This document shows, one piece after another, positions 17,129 to 26,961 of a DNA stretch of 64,000 nucleotides. A program made the translations under genes and the position numbers. Origin of the DNA: Desulfobulbaceae bacterium. Lineage in GTDB: Bacteria > Desulfobacterota > Desulfobulbia > Desulfobulbales > Desulfurivibrionaceae. The DNA is taken from positions 186,001-250,000 of the forward strand of contig SJBG01000001.1 of NCBI GenBank assembly GCA_004332195.1. The letters are read 5' to 3'. Positions within the stretch are counted from its first letter, which is position 1, and every line of letters begins with the position of its first letter. The notes beneath the pieces are model-generated. The model searched no databases. It was given only the letters and a program-made list of their open reading frames with translations, and was not told the origin of the DNA.

Positions 17129-19483
17129 CTATCTCATTTCGCTTGGAACCGGAACTGGTTCCCCGATCCTGATCGACCGGGTTTGGGCCCGAACTCGGCC
17201 CAACAGGGCCAGGCCGGCGACCACGGCGATAAAGGTGCCCAGACCGGCGCCGATAACGGTCAAAGCATAGCTCGGATTGGCGGCGAAATTGACCGTCTGA
17301 TAGTAGAGAGTCGCGGCCAGATAGGCCATAAAGGTAGTCCAGAACCCGGCAAAGGCGGTCCAGGCAAGGTTGGTCTCGCGGTAAACCGCGGCAATCGCCG
17401 CGACACAAGGAAAATAGAGGAGCACGAAGAGCAGGTAGGCAAAGGCCGCGCTCTGGCTGGCAAAAAGGGTGGCCATTGAGCCGAAGATGGCCGCATCGAC
17501 CCCCTGTTCTTCCGCGGCCAAAGTGGCATCGCCGATATCGCCTAAAGAGATGCCCAAGGGATCGGTCAGGGTCTCAAACACCCCCAACAGGTTTTCCGGA
17601 ATACTGGCAAAGGCGGCAGCGATTCCGGCAAAGAGGCTAAAAGGTTCTTCCTGGGCTTCCAGGCCGACTTCCGCTTGGCGGTCGATTCCGGCATAAAGCG
17701 CGTTTAGGGTGCCGACCACCGCTTCCTTGGCAAAAAGTCCGGTGAAGATCCCAACGGTGGCCGGCCAGTTTTCTTCGCTTACCCCCATGGGTTTAAACGC
17801 CGGGGTGATCACCTTGCTCACCGAAGAGAGCGCCGACTTGTCGGTATTCTCATTGCCAAAACTGCCGTCGGTTCCAAGGGAGTTCATAAAGGAGAGGACG
17901 ACGATTACCGGAATCAGAATCTTGCCCGCCCGAAACATGAAGGTCTTGAGCCGGTCATAGGCCCTGAGAAGCACCGTGTGGGCGGTGGGCATCTGGTAGT
18001 TGGGCAGCTCCATGACAAAAGGGGTGGATTTCCCTTTGAGCAGGGTGTTTTTGAGGACCAGCCCGGTGAGAACCGCAAAGCCGATTCCGATGAGGTAGAG
18101 CAGGAAAACCAGGTTTTGGCCGCCGACCGGGAAAAAGGCCGCGGCAAAAAGTGCGTAGACCGGCAACCGGGCCCCACAGGACATGAAGGGGTTCATCATG
18201 ACCGTCAGGGTTCGGTCACGCTCATTATCCAGGGTCCTGGTCGCCATGATCGCCGGCACATTACACCCAAAACCGACCAGCATCGGCACGAAGGCTTTGC
18301 CCGGCAAGCCGATAAAGCGCATGAAACGGTCCATGACGAAAGCGGCCCGGGCCATGTATCCCGAGTCTTCAAGTATAGAGAGAAAAATAAACATGAAGCC
18401 GATGGGCGGAATAAAGGTCGCTATGGTCTGGATGCCGCCGCCGATGCCGCCGGCCAGGACGACGATCAGCCATTCCGGGGTATGGACCACGGCCAGCAAC
18501 GCCGCAAAGCCGTCAACGAAAATGGTCCCGAAAAATTGATCAAAAAAGTCGATGAAGGCCCCGCCGAGATTGATGGTGAACATGAACATCAGATACATCA
18601 CCAGCAGAAACAACGGGATTCCGAAAAACCGGTTCAGCACGATGTTGTCGATCCGGTCGGACAGCGTGACGTTGATCTGACCCCGTTTTTTGACCAGGTC
18701 TTTGGTCAGCCAGGAGATAAACCCATACCTGGCCGAGGCAATGACAATATCGACTTCCTCATCTTCCCGTCGTTCAATTTGTTCTTGGGCGGCGGCGACT
18801 TGGGTCATGATTTTCTTGTCGACCGCCGCCTGGGCCAACTCATCCCCTTCGAGTAGCTTCAAGGCAAGCCAGTGGGGATCGGTTTTTTTGCTGGGGTCGA
18901 TCTTCGTGAGTTCCCGCGCCAGGCTTGATCTTGCCTCTTGCACCGGGGCGGGATAGATGATCTCGGCGACCGGCAGGCTGATCCCGCGGTCGGCACGGAA
19001 AATTGCCTCCTTAAGCTCCTTTATCCCCTTGTTTTTTGCGGCGGTAATCGGGATGACCGGGCATCCCAGGCGTTGGGCCAGGCCCTGGACATCGATGGTC
19101 AGTTGTCGTTGTTTGGCCATGTCCATCATGTTCAGGGCGATGACCATGGGAACCCGCATTTCCAGGAGCTGGCTGGTGAGGTAGAGGTTACGTTCGATGT
19201 TGGAGGCATCGACGATATTGACGATGAGATCGGCCTCCTGGGAGAGAACAAAATCGCGGGCAATTTTCTCGTCCAGGGAAGTGGCGGAGAGGGAATAGAT
19301 GCCGGGGGTGTCAACCACCTCCACCATCATTTCCCCGAAGCGGTAGTTCCCGATTTTTTGATCCACCGTTACCCCAGGCCAATTACCCACCCGCTGTTTG
19401 GCCCCGGTCAGGCTGTTGAATAACGTGGTTTTCCCACAGTTGGGGTTGCCGACTACCCCGATGATCATCATTTTGTCTTTCAT
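17129..19483 (-). CDS. feoB: Ferrous iron transporter FeoB
   Basis: 784 residues, normal for FeoB. The N-terminal GTPase has G1 GNPNCGKTTLFNSLTG, G3 DTPGIYSLS and G4 NMMD. The membrane part shows the Gate motifs, for example SCGARLPVYALF and PCVAAIAAVYRE, with many transmembrane helices. It imports Fe2+ across the inner membrane. Its ATG overlaps the feoA stop (ATGA), indicating translational coupling. The order feoA-feoA-feoB-feoC on one strand continues into the HMA/ATPase genes, which ties iron uptake to the putative storage pump. Confidence 0.97.
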   Translation of the reverse strand: MKDKMMIIGVVGNPNCGKTTLFNSLTGAKQRVGNWPGVTVDQKIGNYRFGEMMVEVVDTPGIYSLSATSLDEKIARDFVLSQEADLIVNIVDASNIERNLYLTSQLLEMRVPMVIALNMMDMAKQRQLTIDVQGLAQRLGCPVIPITAAKNKGIKELKEAIFRADRGISLPVAEIIYPAPVQEARSSLARELTKIDPSKKTDPHWLALKLLEGDELAQAAVDKKIMTQVAAAQEQIERREDEEVDIVIASARYGFISWLTKDLVKKRGQINVTLSDRIDNIVLNRFFGIPLFLLVMYLMFMFTINLGGAFIDFFDQFFGTIFVDGFAALLAVVHTPEWLIVVLAGGIGGGIQTIATFIPPIGFMFIFLSILEDSGYMARAAFVMDRFMRFIGLPGKAFVPMLVGFGCNVPAIMATRTLDNERDRTLTVMMNPFMSCGARLPVYALFAAAFFPVGGQNLVFLLYLIGIGFAVLTGLVLKNTLLKGKSTPFVMELPNYQMPTAHTVLLRAYDRLKTFMFRAGKILIPVIVVLSFMNSLGTDGSFGNENTDKSALSSVSKVITPAFKPMGVSEENWPATVGIFTGLFAKEAVVGTLNALYAGIDRQAEVGLEAQEEPFSLFAGIAAAFASIPENLLGVFETLTDPLGISLGDIGDATLAAEEQGVDAAIFGSMATLFASQSAAFAYLLFVLLYFPCVAAIAAVYRETNLAWTAFAGFWTTFMAYLAATLYYQTVNFAANPSYALTVIGAGLGTFIAVVAGLALLGRVRAQTRSIRIGEPVPVPSEMR

Positions 19484-19719
19484 TGCGGCACTTCCTTGAC
19501 TTGCAGCACTTTGGCCTCTTCCTTGCGCAAGGTGAGGCTGAAACCCCGCACCTTGATCTCCACCGGATCGCCCAGGGGCGCCACTCGGGCGACCTGGAAT
19601 CCGGTTCCCTTGATCAGCCCCATCGCCAGCAGTTTTTGCCGGTAGTGGGAGGCGCCCCTATTGAAGCCGATCACCTGCCCCATCTCCCCGACCACAAAAT
19701 CGGCCAATGTCTTTTCCAT
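19480..19719 (-). CDS. feoA: FeoA domain protein (proximal to feoB)
   Basis: 79 residues. An SH3-like FeoA protein that supports FeoB at the cytoplasmic face. Seen: the typical core QKLLAMGLIKGTGFQVARVA, PLGDPVEIKVRGFSLTLRK. ATG 19719 follows the preceding feoA stop by 2 bp, with AGG about 8 bp upstream; a GTG at 19728 would overlap the upstream gene. The stop overlaps feoB. Confidence 0.93.
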   Translation of the reverse strand: MEKTLADFVVGEMGQVIGFNRGASHYRQKLLAMGLIKGTGFQVARVAPLGDPVEIKVRGFSLTLRKEEAKVLQVKEVPQ

Positions 19720-19721
19720 TT

Positions 19722-19991
19722 TTAGCACCTGATTACGTTAATTTTGTGGGCCATTCCGCTGCCCAGGATAATCCGGTCATGGTCGTGCGCAAGCAGTATC
19801 GCCCCGCCGTCCTGCTTGCGCACGATCATGACCTTGTTGTCAAGGTGAATCCCCAGGCCCAGCAGGCGTTCTCGCAGTGATCTGCCCCGAATCAGCACGA
19901 TCTTCACGGTTTCACCCTCGGCGGCAAAGGCCAAGGGGAATGAGGAGCGCGGAATCCCATTCTTCCCCTGTGGATTCAAACCTGTTTGCAT
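19722..19991 (-). CDS. feoA: FeoA domain protein (first gene of the operon)
   Basis: About 89 residues. The second FeoA-type SH3 domain of the operon: EGETVKIVLIRGRSLRERLL, LGIHLDNKVMIVRKQDGGAI, ending with the family's metal-independent RIILGSGMAHKINV. Double FeoA genes before feoB are common in Desulfobacterota. The start is uncertain: ATG 19991, ATG 20003 and GTG 20009 are in frame, and none has well-spaced ribosome site. No Fur box could be placed confidently in the 300 bp upstream. Confidence 0.88.
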   Translation of the reverse strand: MQTGLNPQGKNGIPRSSFPLAFAAEGETVKIVLIRGRSLRERLLGLGIHLDNKVMIVRKQDGGAILLAHDHDRIILGSGMAHKINVIRC

Positions 19992-20022
19992 CTTCCTCTG
20001 CATCCTCACGCTAAAACCGATA

Positions 20023-20292
20023 CTACAGATGCGATTTGATCACCTGGTAGCTCGCGGTTGCGTCATCATGGCTGACCTTGGCGTAAACCACCCCCAAACC
20101 ACCCCCAGGCCAGCCCCTTGGCGACTGAAGTCCTGACTCAGCCACCGCCAACTGCAATCCTCCCTTCCACACAATAACTCTTCCTTTGGTTTTGCCGAAC
20201 AGTTTTGCTCTCCAAATATTGTATTGTCGCCCTTTGCCCTTTCTAGGTGTTTTTTTTGCGTTGTCAACATTTATTTTTGGGTGACTTACCAA
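20023..20292 (-). CDS. Doubtful hypothetical ORF upstream of feoA
   Basis: A possible 89-codon frame from TTG 20292, lysine-rich at first (NAKKTPRKGKGRQYN) and ending GVVYAKVSHDDATASYQ. I do not recognise it. It fills the 310-bp gap between tsaB and feoA; the gap may simply be leader and promoter for the feo operon. No ribosome site is visible, so treat it as weak. Confidence 0.25.
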   Translation of the reverse strand: MVSHPKINVDNAKKTPRKGKGRQYNIWRAKLFGKTKGRVIVWKGGLQLAVAESGLQSPRGWPGGGLGVVYAKVSHDDATASYQVIKSHL

Positions 20293-20320
20293 TGGAGGCT
20301 GCCATAATTTAACAGTTATT

Positions 20321-21310
20321 CTAGGGAAGAACAACGTCGGAAGGACGGACGTAAATGGGGGTAATCCGGGCGGGGTCTGGGAATTCACCGCGTTGGTATT
20401 GTTCCTGAGCCAGCAGGCCGATGGCGGCGGCCCGGGCGAAATGGAGCTGAGGCGGGGCAAATATCGCCAGTTTCCCCAGTTGATCCTGGAGCAAACGGCG
20501 ATAAAGATCGGCTCCGCTGCCCAGCAGCAGAGTGGGTTTTTGACGTTTTTTGATTAGGGCGCTCAAGGCATCGGGGGTCAGGGCTAAAAATTCGCTGGTG
20601 CGTTTTAATCCGTCACGACTTTTTCCCTCCGTTGGTGGGTCTCCCGTTACTGGTCTTTCCGCTGGTGGGCCTCCCGTTGCTAAGATCATGGTTGATCTAC
20701 CGTCGGTTAATCTGTCGTCTGTTGCTTTGAATGCCGCGCAGTCGTCCCTTTCATCTTGCGCTTCATTTTGCGGGGATGTCGTCTGGTAGAAAGCGGCGAA
20801 GACCTCTTGTTTGCGGGCGTCGATCAGGGCGCAGATCGGCAGGGACTGATGGACGCACTGCACCGCCAGGCCGTCGAGCGAGCTGACCCCGATCAGGGGT
20901 TTGCCGGTCGCCAGGGCCAGGCCTTTGGCGCTGCTCAAACCGATGCGCAGGCCGGTGAAACTGCCTGGCCCCAGGGCTACGGTGATGGCATCCAGTTGCG
21001 ACCAAGCGGTTTCGCTGGCGGCCATGATTTTTCCCACCGCGTCAAGCAGACGTCGGGAGTGGGTCCGACTGGACTTCAAAGAGTATTCGGCCCGACAGCC
21101 GTGGTTATCCAGCAGGGCCACACTGCCCCAGACCCCGGAAGTTTCCAGGGCCAGTATCAGAGGAGAATCGGCGCTGGCCGTGTTTTTTGTGGGGGTGTCA
21201 GTGGGGAAATAGGCGCCGATCTGGTTTTTTGGGGGGTTATCGGTAGAAGCATCGGCGCCGAGCTGGTTTTTCGGGGGCTTGTCAGCGTAACCAGGCGTTT
21301 TGCTAACCAT
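20321..21310 (-). CDS. tsaB: tRNA threonylcarbamoyladenosine synthesis protein TsaB, with repeat insertions
   Basis: 329 residues, about 100 more than usual. TsaB pairs with TsaD in making t6A on tRNAs that read ANN codons. The core shows LILALETSGVWGSVALL, the TsaB/TsaD-type TVALGPGSFTGLRIGLSSAKGLAL (shown in part) and GVSSLDGLAVQ. Two unusual segments are present: an N-terminal extension of three 14-residue repeats (each with PPKNQ or PTKNT) and an internal low-complexity insert near residues 183-236 (ATGGPPAERPVTGDPPTEG). The ATG overlaps the end of rseP by 8 bp. An internal start near residue 47 would restore normal length but has no clear ribosome site. Confidence 0.9.
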   Translation of the reverse strand: MVSKTPGYADKPPKNQLGADASTDNPPKNQIGAYFPTDTPTKNTASADSPLILALETSGVWGSVALLDNHGCRAEYSLKSSRTHSRRLLDAVGKIMAASETAWSQLDAITVALGPGSFTGLRIGLSSAKGLALATGKPLIGVSSLDGLAVQCVHQSLPICALIDARKQEVFAAFYQTTSPQNEAQDERDDCAAFKATDDRLTDGRSTMILATGGPPAERPVTGDPPTEGKSRDGLKRTSEFLALTPDALSALIKKRQKPTLLLGSGADLYRRLLQDQLGKLAIFAPPQLHFARAAAIGLLAQEQYQRGEFPDPARITPIYVRPSDVVLP

Positions 21311-22376
21311 TAATTAATCGCATAATATCGTTGTAAAAAACGAATAACATCAGGGCGAGCAGCAGAATAATCCCGACTTGCTGGGCAACTTCCCGCACCT
21401 TGATGCTTACCGGCCGACCGGTAATGGCCTCCACCGTGAAAAAGACCAGATGACCACCGTCCAGCACCGGGATCGGCAGCAGGTTGAGAATGCCGAGGTT
21501 GATGCTGATTAAAGCGATAAAGAAAACAAAGCTGACCCAGCCCACCGCGATCTGCTGGCCCGCCAGTTGGGCAATCAGGATTGGTCCACCTAACTCCGAG
21601 GCCGGGATGATCTGTTGCAACATTTTGCCGATGGCGACCAAGGTCAGCCAAGTCAGATTCCAGGTCTGTTCGAGGCCGGCGCTCAGGGCTCTTGCCGGGG
21701 AGATGGACTGATACTCCACTTCGGCGCTGCGGGTTATTCCCAGCATGTAGCGTTGGCCCACCACCTCGCCGAAGATGTTTTTGACCTCCTGCTTGACCGG
21801 GGTGACGATAGCGCTGAAGACCTCGCCGTCGCGGCGGATATCCAGTTTCACTGGCTGGCCTGCGCTGTCGCGAATTAGCAAGGAAACCTCCTCCCACTCT
21901 GAGGTGGCAATCCCGTTGATCGCGATGATGCTGTCGTCTTTTTGCAGTCCGGCTAAAGCCGCGGGAGAATCCGCTGCAATCTCGCCAATTGTGGTTCCCG
22001 GTATCAGTTGGGGCAGGCCGATTGTGGCATAGACCATAAAAAAGAGGAGAACCGCAAACGCCAGGTTGAAAAATGGTCCGGCGGCGACGATTAAAAAACG
22101 CTGCCAGACTGGTTTGGCGGTAAAGGAACGCGCCTGATCTGCGGTGGGCATTTCCTCAGCGGGGTTTTCTCCGTGCATGCTCACATAGCCTCCCAAGGGA
22201 AAAGCGCTGATCCGGTACTCGGTTTCCCCCACCGTGCGCGCAATCAGTTTGGGACCAAACCCCAGGGAGAATGTCAAAACCTTGACTTTGAATAGTTTGG
22301 CAACCATGAAATGCCCGAGTTCATGGACAAAAATCAAAACTCCTAAAACGATGATAAAAGAGACGATTGAACTCAT
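21303..22376 (-). CDS. rseP: Site-2 zinc metalloprotease RseP (M50)
   Basis: 357 residues. An inner-membrane intramembrane protease that cleaves anti-sigma factors and signal-peptide remnants. Seen: the zinc motif [14 protein letters not shown] in the first membrane segment, one PDZ domain at about 115-200 ([19 protein letters not shown]), and the third ligand in [11 protein letters not shown] in a C-terminal segment. Its start overlaps the dxr stop (ATGA), as is usual in the dxr-rseP pair. Confidence 0.95.
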   Translation of the reverse strand: MSSIVSFIIVLGVLIFVHELGHFMVAKLFKVKVLTFSLGFGPKLIARTVGETEYRISAFPLGGYVSMHGENPAEEMPTADQARSFTAKPVWQRFLIVAAGPFFNLAFAVLLFFMVYATIGLPQLIPGTTIGEIAADSPAALAGLQKDDSIIAINGIATSEWEEVSLLIRDSAGQPVKLDIRRDGEVFSAIVTPVKQEVKNIFGEVVGQRYMLGITRSAEVEYQSISPARALSAGLEQTWNLTWLTLVAIGKMLQQIIPASELGGPILIAQLAGQQIAVGWVSFVFFIALISINLGILNLLPIPVLDGGHLVFFTVEAITGRPVSIKVREVAQQVGIILLLALMLFVFYNDIMRLING

Positions 22377-23572
22377 ATTTTAACCTTCTTGGTTTTTTGG
22401 TTGGTTTTAATCATCAATGTCTCGATCACTGACTCGGCCAGCATTCTGGCGGTTAGATCGACGGCCAGGATGGTGGTGATTTTGTCGGCCGGTTGGTGTT
22501 CGACCCGGTTTACGGTCTCGGCCACCACCAGGGATATTTCTGGAAAGCGGATTTTGCGGGCGAGAAAGGCCTCCACCGCCACCTCGTTGGCAGCATTGAG
22601 TACCGCCGGCATGGTTCCTCCCCGCTTGCCGGCTTTGTAAGCCAGCGTCAAGGCCGGAAAACGGGTGAAGTCCGGAAGAGAAAAATTAAAGTCGCCAGTC
22701 TTCATGAGATTAAGCCGGGGTAAACCGAGAGGCAAACGTTCGGGGTAGGACAAGGCATAGACGATGGGAATTCGCATATCGGGAATGCCCAACTGGGCCA
22801 TCACCGAGCCGTCGATATATTCCACCATGGAATGGACGATACTCTGAGGGTGGATCAGGACTTCGATCTGTTCAACCGGGATGCCAAACAGCCACTGGGC
22901 CTCGATGACCTCCAGTCCCTTGTTCATCAAGGTGGCGGAATCAATGGAAATTTTACGGCCCATGGACCAGTTGGGATGTTTCAGGGCCTGCTCCGGGGTT
23001 ACATCCCAAAGCTCGCGCGCGGTTTTTTTTAGGAAAGGGCCGCCCGAGGCGGTGAGGATCAGGCGGTGAATGTCTTGGTGGCGGCCGGCCCCCAAAGCCT
23101 GGGCGATGGCGTTATGTTCGCTGTCGATGGGCAGCATTTGCACGCGATGACGGGCTACCGCGTTCATCACGAGCTCACCGGCCATGACCAGGGTTTCCTT
23201 GTTAGCCAGAGCCACATCTTTGCCGGCCTCGATGGCGGCCATGGTGGGAGTCAGACCGGCGGCGCCAACGATAGCCGAAACCACCTGATCGGCTTCTTGT
23301 AGGCGGGCCACCTCTTGGTTGCCGGTCCGACCGATCACTATTCGCCGGGCCCAACCCGGTGATAGGCTCTGGATTAAATCTCCGGCTCTGGTTTCGTCGG
23401 CGATCGAGACCAGCAGGGGGTGAAAAGCTTCGATCTGTTCCTTGAGCAGCTGGATATTGTTGCCCGCCGCAAGCCCCACCACCCGAAAACGGTCGGGATA
23501 TTGGCGGACCACTTTCAGAACGTTACGGCCAATGGAGCCGGTGGAGCCAAGCAGGGAAATGTTTTTGGCCAT
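22373..23572 (-). CDS. dxr: 1-deoxy-D-xylulose 5-phosphate reductoisomerase
   Basis: 399 residues, normal for Dxr. It makes 2-C-methylerythritol 4-phosphate in the non-mevalonate isoprenoid pathway using NADPH. Seen: [28 protein letters not shown], the substrate and metal site [20 protein letters not shown] and [20 protein letters not shown] (within 20). I start at ATG 23572, giving [15 protein letters not shown] as in relatives; an in-frame TTG at 23650 would add 26 residues and overlap cdsA. The isoprenoid link continues with uppS upstream. Confidence 0.95.
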   Translation of the reverse strand: MAKNISLLGSTGSIGRNVLKVVRQYPDRFRVVGLAAGNNIQLLKEQIEAFHPLLVSIADETRAGDLIQSLSPGWARRIVIGRTGNQEVARLQEADQVVSAIVGAAGLTPTMAAIEAGKDVALANKETLVMAGELVMNAVARHRVQMLPIDSEHNAIAQALGAGRHQDIHRLILTASGGPFLKKTARELWDVTPEQALKHPNWSMGRKISIDSATLMNKGLEVIEAQWLFGIPVEQIEVLIHPQSIVHSMVEYIDGSVMAQLGIPDMRIPIVYALSYPERLPLGLPRLNLMKTGDFNFSLPDFTRFPALTLAYKAGKRGGTMPAVLNAANEVAVEAFLARKIRFPEISLVVAETVNRVEHQPADKITTILAVDLTARMLAESVIETLMIKTNQKTKKVKI

Positions 23573-23642
23573 GATATGCTCAACGGGAATAACATGAATA
23601 GTTGCCGAAGTAGGCAAAGCTGTCGTCGACGATGATAACCCC

Positions 23643-24470
23643 TTAAGCAAACCAGACTATGTGGTGTTTTGCAAGATTTTTCAATAACAGCAGGTAGTAA
23701 AGTAACGGGACTATCAGCGCCAAAGAGTCGATACGATCCAGGAGTCCACCGTGGCCCGGCAATATTGACCCGGAATCCTTGACCATGGCTCCACGTTTGA
23801 GCAAAGATTCAAGCAGATCCCCAAACACGCCGACCAGCGCAAGGATAAAGACAAAAAACAGTGCCGTCAACAGGTTGATAGTAGGGAAAAACAACCAAAC
23901 GGTCAGGCCCACCACCACCAAGGCGGCGCTTACTCCCCCGATCAATCCTTCCACGGTTTTGCCGGGACTTAAGGTGGGGCAAAGTTTATGGCGTCCCAGT
24001 CGGGTTCCGGCATAAAAGGACCCACTGTCGACGGCAACCGCGACCAACGATGCGATAATCAACCAGTCGCGACCTTGCTCCATGGCCATGAGCAGAGGAA
24101 AGTGGGCCGGCAGCAGTCCGAGGTAGAAAATCCCGAAACTCCCGCTCAGCAGAAAAAACAGCGGCCTTTTAAGGCGTTTGTAGCAAATAATGGCCAGCAG
24201 AGCCAAGGCGCAAAGACCAACAACCAGGGCGGCGAGGATCAGCTCAGGGGGGTTATCAGCGCCGGCGGCCAGCACCGGCAACAACCCCAGCATAACCAAG
24301 AGGGGACGCAATGGGGGCTCGCCATCTGCGGTCAGCAGCATTGCGCTGTATTCCCGCAGAGCGAGCAGGGCCAACATGCAGATCACCAGCCAGAACAAGC
24401 CGGGGGGGCCGTAGAGCAGCAGCAACAGCCAGGCCCCACCAAGGATTATGCCGGTCAACAGTCGTTGCAT
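23643..24470 (-). CDS. cdsA: Phosphatidate cytidylyltransferase
   Basis: 275 residues with about eight membrane segments. It makes CDP-diacylglycerol from phosphatidate and CTP, the branch point of phospholipid synthesis. The C-terminal signature is present: [20 protein letters not shown] followed by [10 protein letters not shown]. The N-terminal half is very leucine-rich. It lies between uppS and dxr in the conserved translation/lipid cluster. A short hairpin (CTAAGGGC, 24504-24526) spans the uppS stop. Confidence 0.94.
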   Translation of the reverse strand: MQRLLTGIILGGAWLLLLLYGPPGLFWLVICMLALLALREYSAMLLTADGEPPLRPLLVMLGLLPVLAAGADNPPELILAALVVGLCALALLAIICYKRLKRPLFFLLSGSFGIFYLGLLPAHFPLLMAMEQGRDWLIIASLVAVAVDSGSFYAGTRLGRHKLCPTLSPGKTVEGLIGGVSAALVVVGLTVWLFFPTINLLTALFFVFILALVGVFGDLLESLLKRGAMVKDSGSILPGHGGLLDRIDSLALIVPLLYYLLLLKNLAKHHIVWFA

Positions 24471-24515
24471 ATCGTGATTTTTCGAGTTTCCATTCAGGCG
24501 CTACTAAGGGCGCAT

Positions 24516-25307
24516 TCAGCCCTTAGCCCTGGTCATTGTCTGTTCACCAGTTTTGCCGAAACGCCGTTGACGATGCTGAAAATCGGCGAGGGCCGCCAGA
24601 AAATGGCTGCGGCCAAAATCGGGCCATAGGGTTTTAGTGAAATACAACTCGCTGTAGGAGAGTTGCCAAGGCAAGAAATTGCTTAAACGAGCCTCGCCGC
24701 CGGTGCGGATCAGCAGGTCGGGATCGGGCAGACCGACGCTGTCCAGTTCCGCCGCCAGGCTGTTCTCGTCAATCTCCGCGGGACTTAACACACCGGTGGC
24801 AATTTTATCGGCCAATTTGCGCACCGCGCGAATCAGCTCGTCGCGGCCACCGTAGCTTAAGGCCAGATTTAGAATCAGACCGCCGTTATCAGCCGTTTGA
24901 CTGATGATATCTTTAAGTATCTGGCGGGTCTTGGCCGGCAGCAGATCGATCCGGCCACAGGCTCGGAGACGCACCTGGTTTTGGATCATCTGGTCCAAAT
25001 GGTTTTTAAGATAGGTCTGCAACAGGACCATTAGGCCCTCCACCTCAGGACCGGGTCGTCGCCAGTTTTCGGTGGAAAAAGCGTAGAGGGTTATGGCCTC
25101 AAGGCCTAGTTCGCGGGCGCAACGCACCACCTCCTGGACAGTTTGCACCCCGGCTTGATGCCCGATGATTCGGGGTTTGCCCTGTTGCAATGCCCAGCGA
25201 CCGTTGCCGTCCATGATGATCGCGACATGGCGAGGTAGGGTCGCGGGGTCCAAAATCGGTTCGCGGTCACCAGCAGTGGTACGGTGATCGGCTGCGCCCT
25301 GAGTCAT
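24516..25307 (-). CDS. uppS: Undecaprenyl diphosphate synthase (cis-prenyltransferase)
   Basis: 263 residues. It builds C55 undecaprenyl diphosphate, the carrier for peptidoglycan and LPS sugars. Seen: IIMDGNGRWALQQG with the catalytic Asp, GHQAGVQTVQEVVR, ITLYAFSTENWRRP, and LLIRTGGEARLSNFLPWQLS. Residues 1-25 before the first motif are a variable extension. Its ATG overlaps the frr stop by one base (TGATG), so the two are coupled. Confidence 0.95.
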   Translation of the reverse strand: MTQGAADHRTTAGDREPILDPATLPRHVAIIMDGNGRWALQQGKPRIIGHQAGVQTVQEVVRCARELGLEAITLYAFSTENWRRPGPEVEGLMVLLQTYLKNHLDQMIQNQVRLRACGRIDLLPAKTRQILKDIISQTADNGGLILNLALSYGGRDELIRAVRKLADKIATGVLSPAEIDENSLAAELDSVGLPDPDLLIRTGGEARLSNFLPWQLSYSELYFTKTLWPDFGRSHFLAALADFQHRQRRFGKTGEQTMTRAKG

Positions 25308-25861
25308 CAAACCGCCATCATTTCTTTTTCTTTCTCGGCCATGATTCGATCGATTTGCTCAATAAAACGGTCGGTTTCCTGCTGGGCGTCATCCTGGAGA
25401 CGAAAAAAATCATCTTCGGGCAGTTGCTTGGCGTTTTTCAGGCTTTTGAGGGTGTCAATGGCTTCGCGGCGAGAGTTGCGCACCGCCACCCGATATTCCT
25501 CGCTGATCTTTTTGACTTGCTTAACCATTTCCTTGCGGCGCTCTTCAGTGAACTGGGGAATCACCAGGCGAATCACTTTACCGTCACCGCTGGGGTTTAA
25601 ACCGATATCGGAGGCATGAATAGCCTTCTCGATAGCGCTCAACTGTTGGGTGTCCCAAGGTTGAATGACAATCATTCGGCTTTCCGGGATGGTCAGAGTG
25701 GCCACCTGGTTTAAGGGCATGGAACTTCCGTATGCTTCCACCTTGATACCATCGAGCAGGCTCAGCGAAGCCCGGCCGGTGCGAACTCTGGTTAGTCCGT
25801 GGCGATAGGCCTCAATACTCTTCTCCATCTTCTCGGACATTGCGAGAATTACTTCATCCAT
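25307..25861 (-). CDS. frr: Ribosome recycling factor
   Basis: 184 residues, normal for RRF, which with EF-G splits the ribosome after termination. Seen: MEKSIEAYRHGLTRVRTGRA, the hinge region GSSMPLNQVATLTIPESRMI and the C-terminal helix pair (RLVIPQFTEERRKEMVKQVK). I start at ATG 25861, which has AAGGTGAT about 8 bp upstream and matches the family start; the frame extends five codons further. Between frr and pyrH lies repeat R3. Confidence 0.95.
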   Translation of the reverse strand: MDEVILAMSEKMEKSIEAYRHGLTRVRTGRASLSLLDGIKVEAYGSSMPLNQVATLTIPESRMIVIQPWDTQQLSAIEKAIHASDIGLNPSGDGKVIRLVIPQFTEERRKEMVKQVKKISEEYRVAVRNSRREAIDTLKSLKNAKQLPEDDFFRLQDDAQQETDRFIEQIDRIMAEKEKEMMAV

Positions 25862-25960
25862 AACGATCACCTTCAAAGAGTGAGCTTGATAATTTCGAGA
25901 ACATTAGAGCTTTCGGACAAAAAGAATTGCATTATTGATCCGCAGATTACGCAGAGTTAT

Positions 25961-26126
25961 CTAGGGTCGTGTCAAGGCTGAGATGTCGTAATATCGCGCC
26001 GTCATTTTTTACGCCTGCCAGGCACGGCTTGATGAGCATAGCTGGGCTATGTGAGTCAAGTCGTAACGCAGCAGGCGTGAAAAAGGGCAAGCGAGATGCG
26101 TCATCTCAGCCTTGACACGACACTAG
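25961..26126. repeat. Repeat R3 (MITE-like)
   Basis: About 158 bp between CTAG duplications at 25961-25964 and 26123-26126. The terminal inverted repeats are about 21-24 bp with one mismatch; the shared core is TCGTGTCAAGGCTGAGATG. The right end runs into pyrH and encodes its last residues and stop codon. A 32-bp piece of the same end is found at 5823-5854. Confidence 0.88.
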
Positions 26127-26952
26127 GGACGCCGATCAAAGTACCGATCTGTTCGCCGCTTACCGCTTTGCCCATATTCCCGGGAACATTCATATCGAAG
26201 ACCACGATGGGCATGGCGTTGTCCATGGCCAACGCAATTGCCGTCGAATCCATAACTTTGAGCCTGCGGGTCAGTATTTCCGCAAAACTTAAGCGATCAA
26301 AGCGGACGGCCGCGGGGTGGCGCAGAGGATCTTGGTCGTAAACCCCGTCCACTCGGGTGGCCTTGCAAACCAGATCAGCCCTGATTTCCAAAGCTCGAAG
26401 GATGGCGGCGGTATCGGTGGTGAAGTATGGGTTGCCGGTGCCGGCGGCGAAAATCACCACCCGCCCTTTCTGTAGATGATGCCGCGCTTTTTGGCGGGAA
26501 TAACTTTCACAGACAACCGGCATGGCAATGGCCGAAAGCACCCGGGCCGGAACTCCGCGGCGCTCCAGGGCGTCATGCAGGGCCAAGGCGTTGATGGTCG
26601 TGGCCAGCATTCCCATATTGTCGGCGGTGGTCCGATTTATGCCGACGGCGGAACCGGCCATGCCGCGAAAAATGTTGCCGGCGCCGATTACCAGGCTAGT
26701 CTGGACGCCAAGAGAGACAACTTCGCGAATCTCCTCAGCCAGGAAGTCAAGGACTTTGGGGCTGATCCCGTGGGTCCGTCCGCCCATCAGGGCCTCGCCG
26801 CTTAATTTCAGCAGGACCCTTTGGCAGCGCCTCTTGCCGGCCAAGATGCCTCCTTGTGTGGTTGTCGGGACTACCTCCAGGCCCACCCCACCCCCGACGA
26901 TGGTCGTCTTATCTGCGGCCGGGGTGTCTCCCTTCACGGTTGAGTCACTCAT
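26101..26952 (-). CDS. pyrH: UMP kinase, 3' end rewritten by repeat R3
   Basis: 283 residues versus about 240 normally. It phosphorylates UMP to UDP. Seen: [71 protein letters not shown] and [14 protein letters not shown] 40-residue N-terminal extension precedes the kinase core; ATG 26952 is 9 bp from the tsf stop, so the extension seems genuine, though an internal start is possible. The normal end (SGEQIGTLI) is followed by [10 protein letters not shown], of which the last residues and TGA stop lie inside the terminal repeat of R3. The enzyme core is unaffected. Confidence 0.94.
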   Translation of the reverse strand: MSDSTVKGDTPAADKTTIVGGGVGLEVVPTTTQGGILAGKRRCQRVLLKLSGEALMGGRTHGISPKVLDFLAEEIREVVSLGVQTSLVIGAGNIFRGMAGSAVGINRTTADNMGMLATTINALALHDALERRGVPARVLSAIAMPVVCESYSRQKARHHLQKGRVVIFAAGTGNPYFTTDTAAILRALEIRADLVCKATRVDGVYDQDPLRHPAAVRFDRLSFAEILTRRLKVMDSTAIALAMDNAMPIVVFDMNVPGNMGKAVSGEQIGTLIGVPSVVSRLR

Positions 26953-26961
26953 CTTAACGTT

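Noticed and set aside
24504-24526. Terminator between uppS and cdsA
   Set aside because: The 8-bp hairpin has no T-run and overlaps the uppS stop within a conserved operon.
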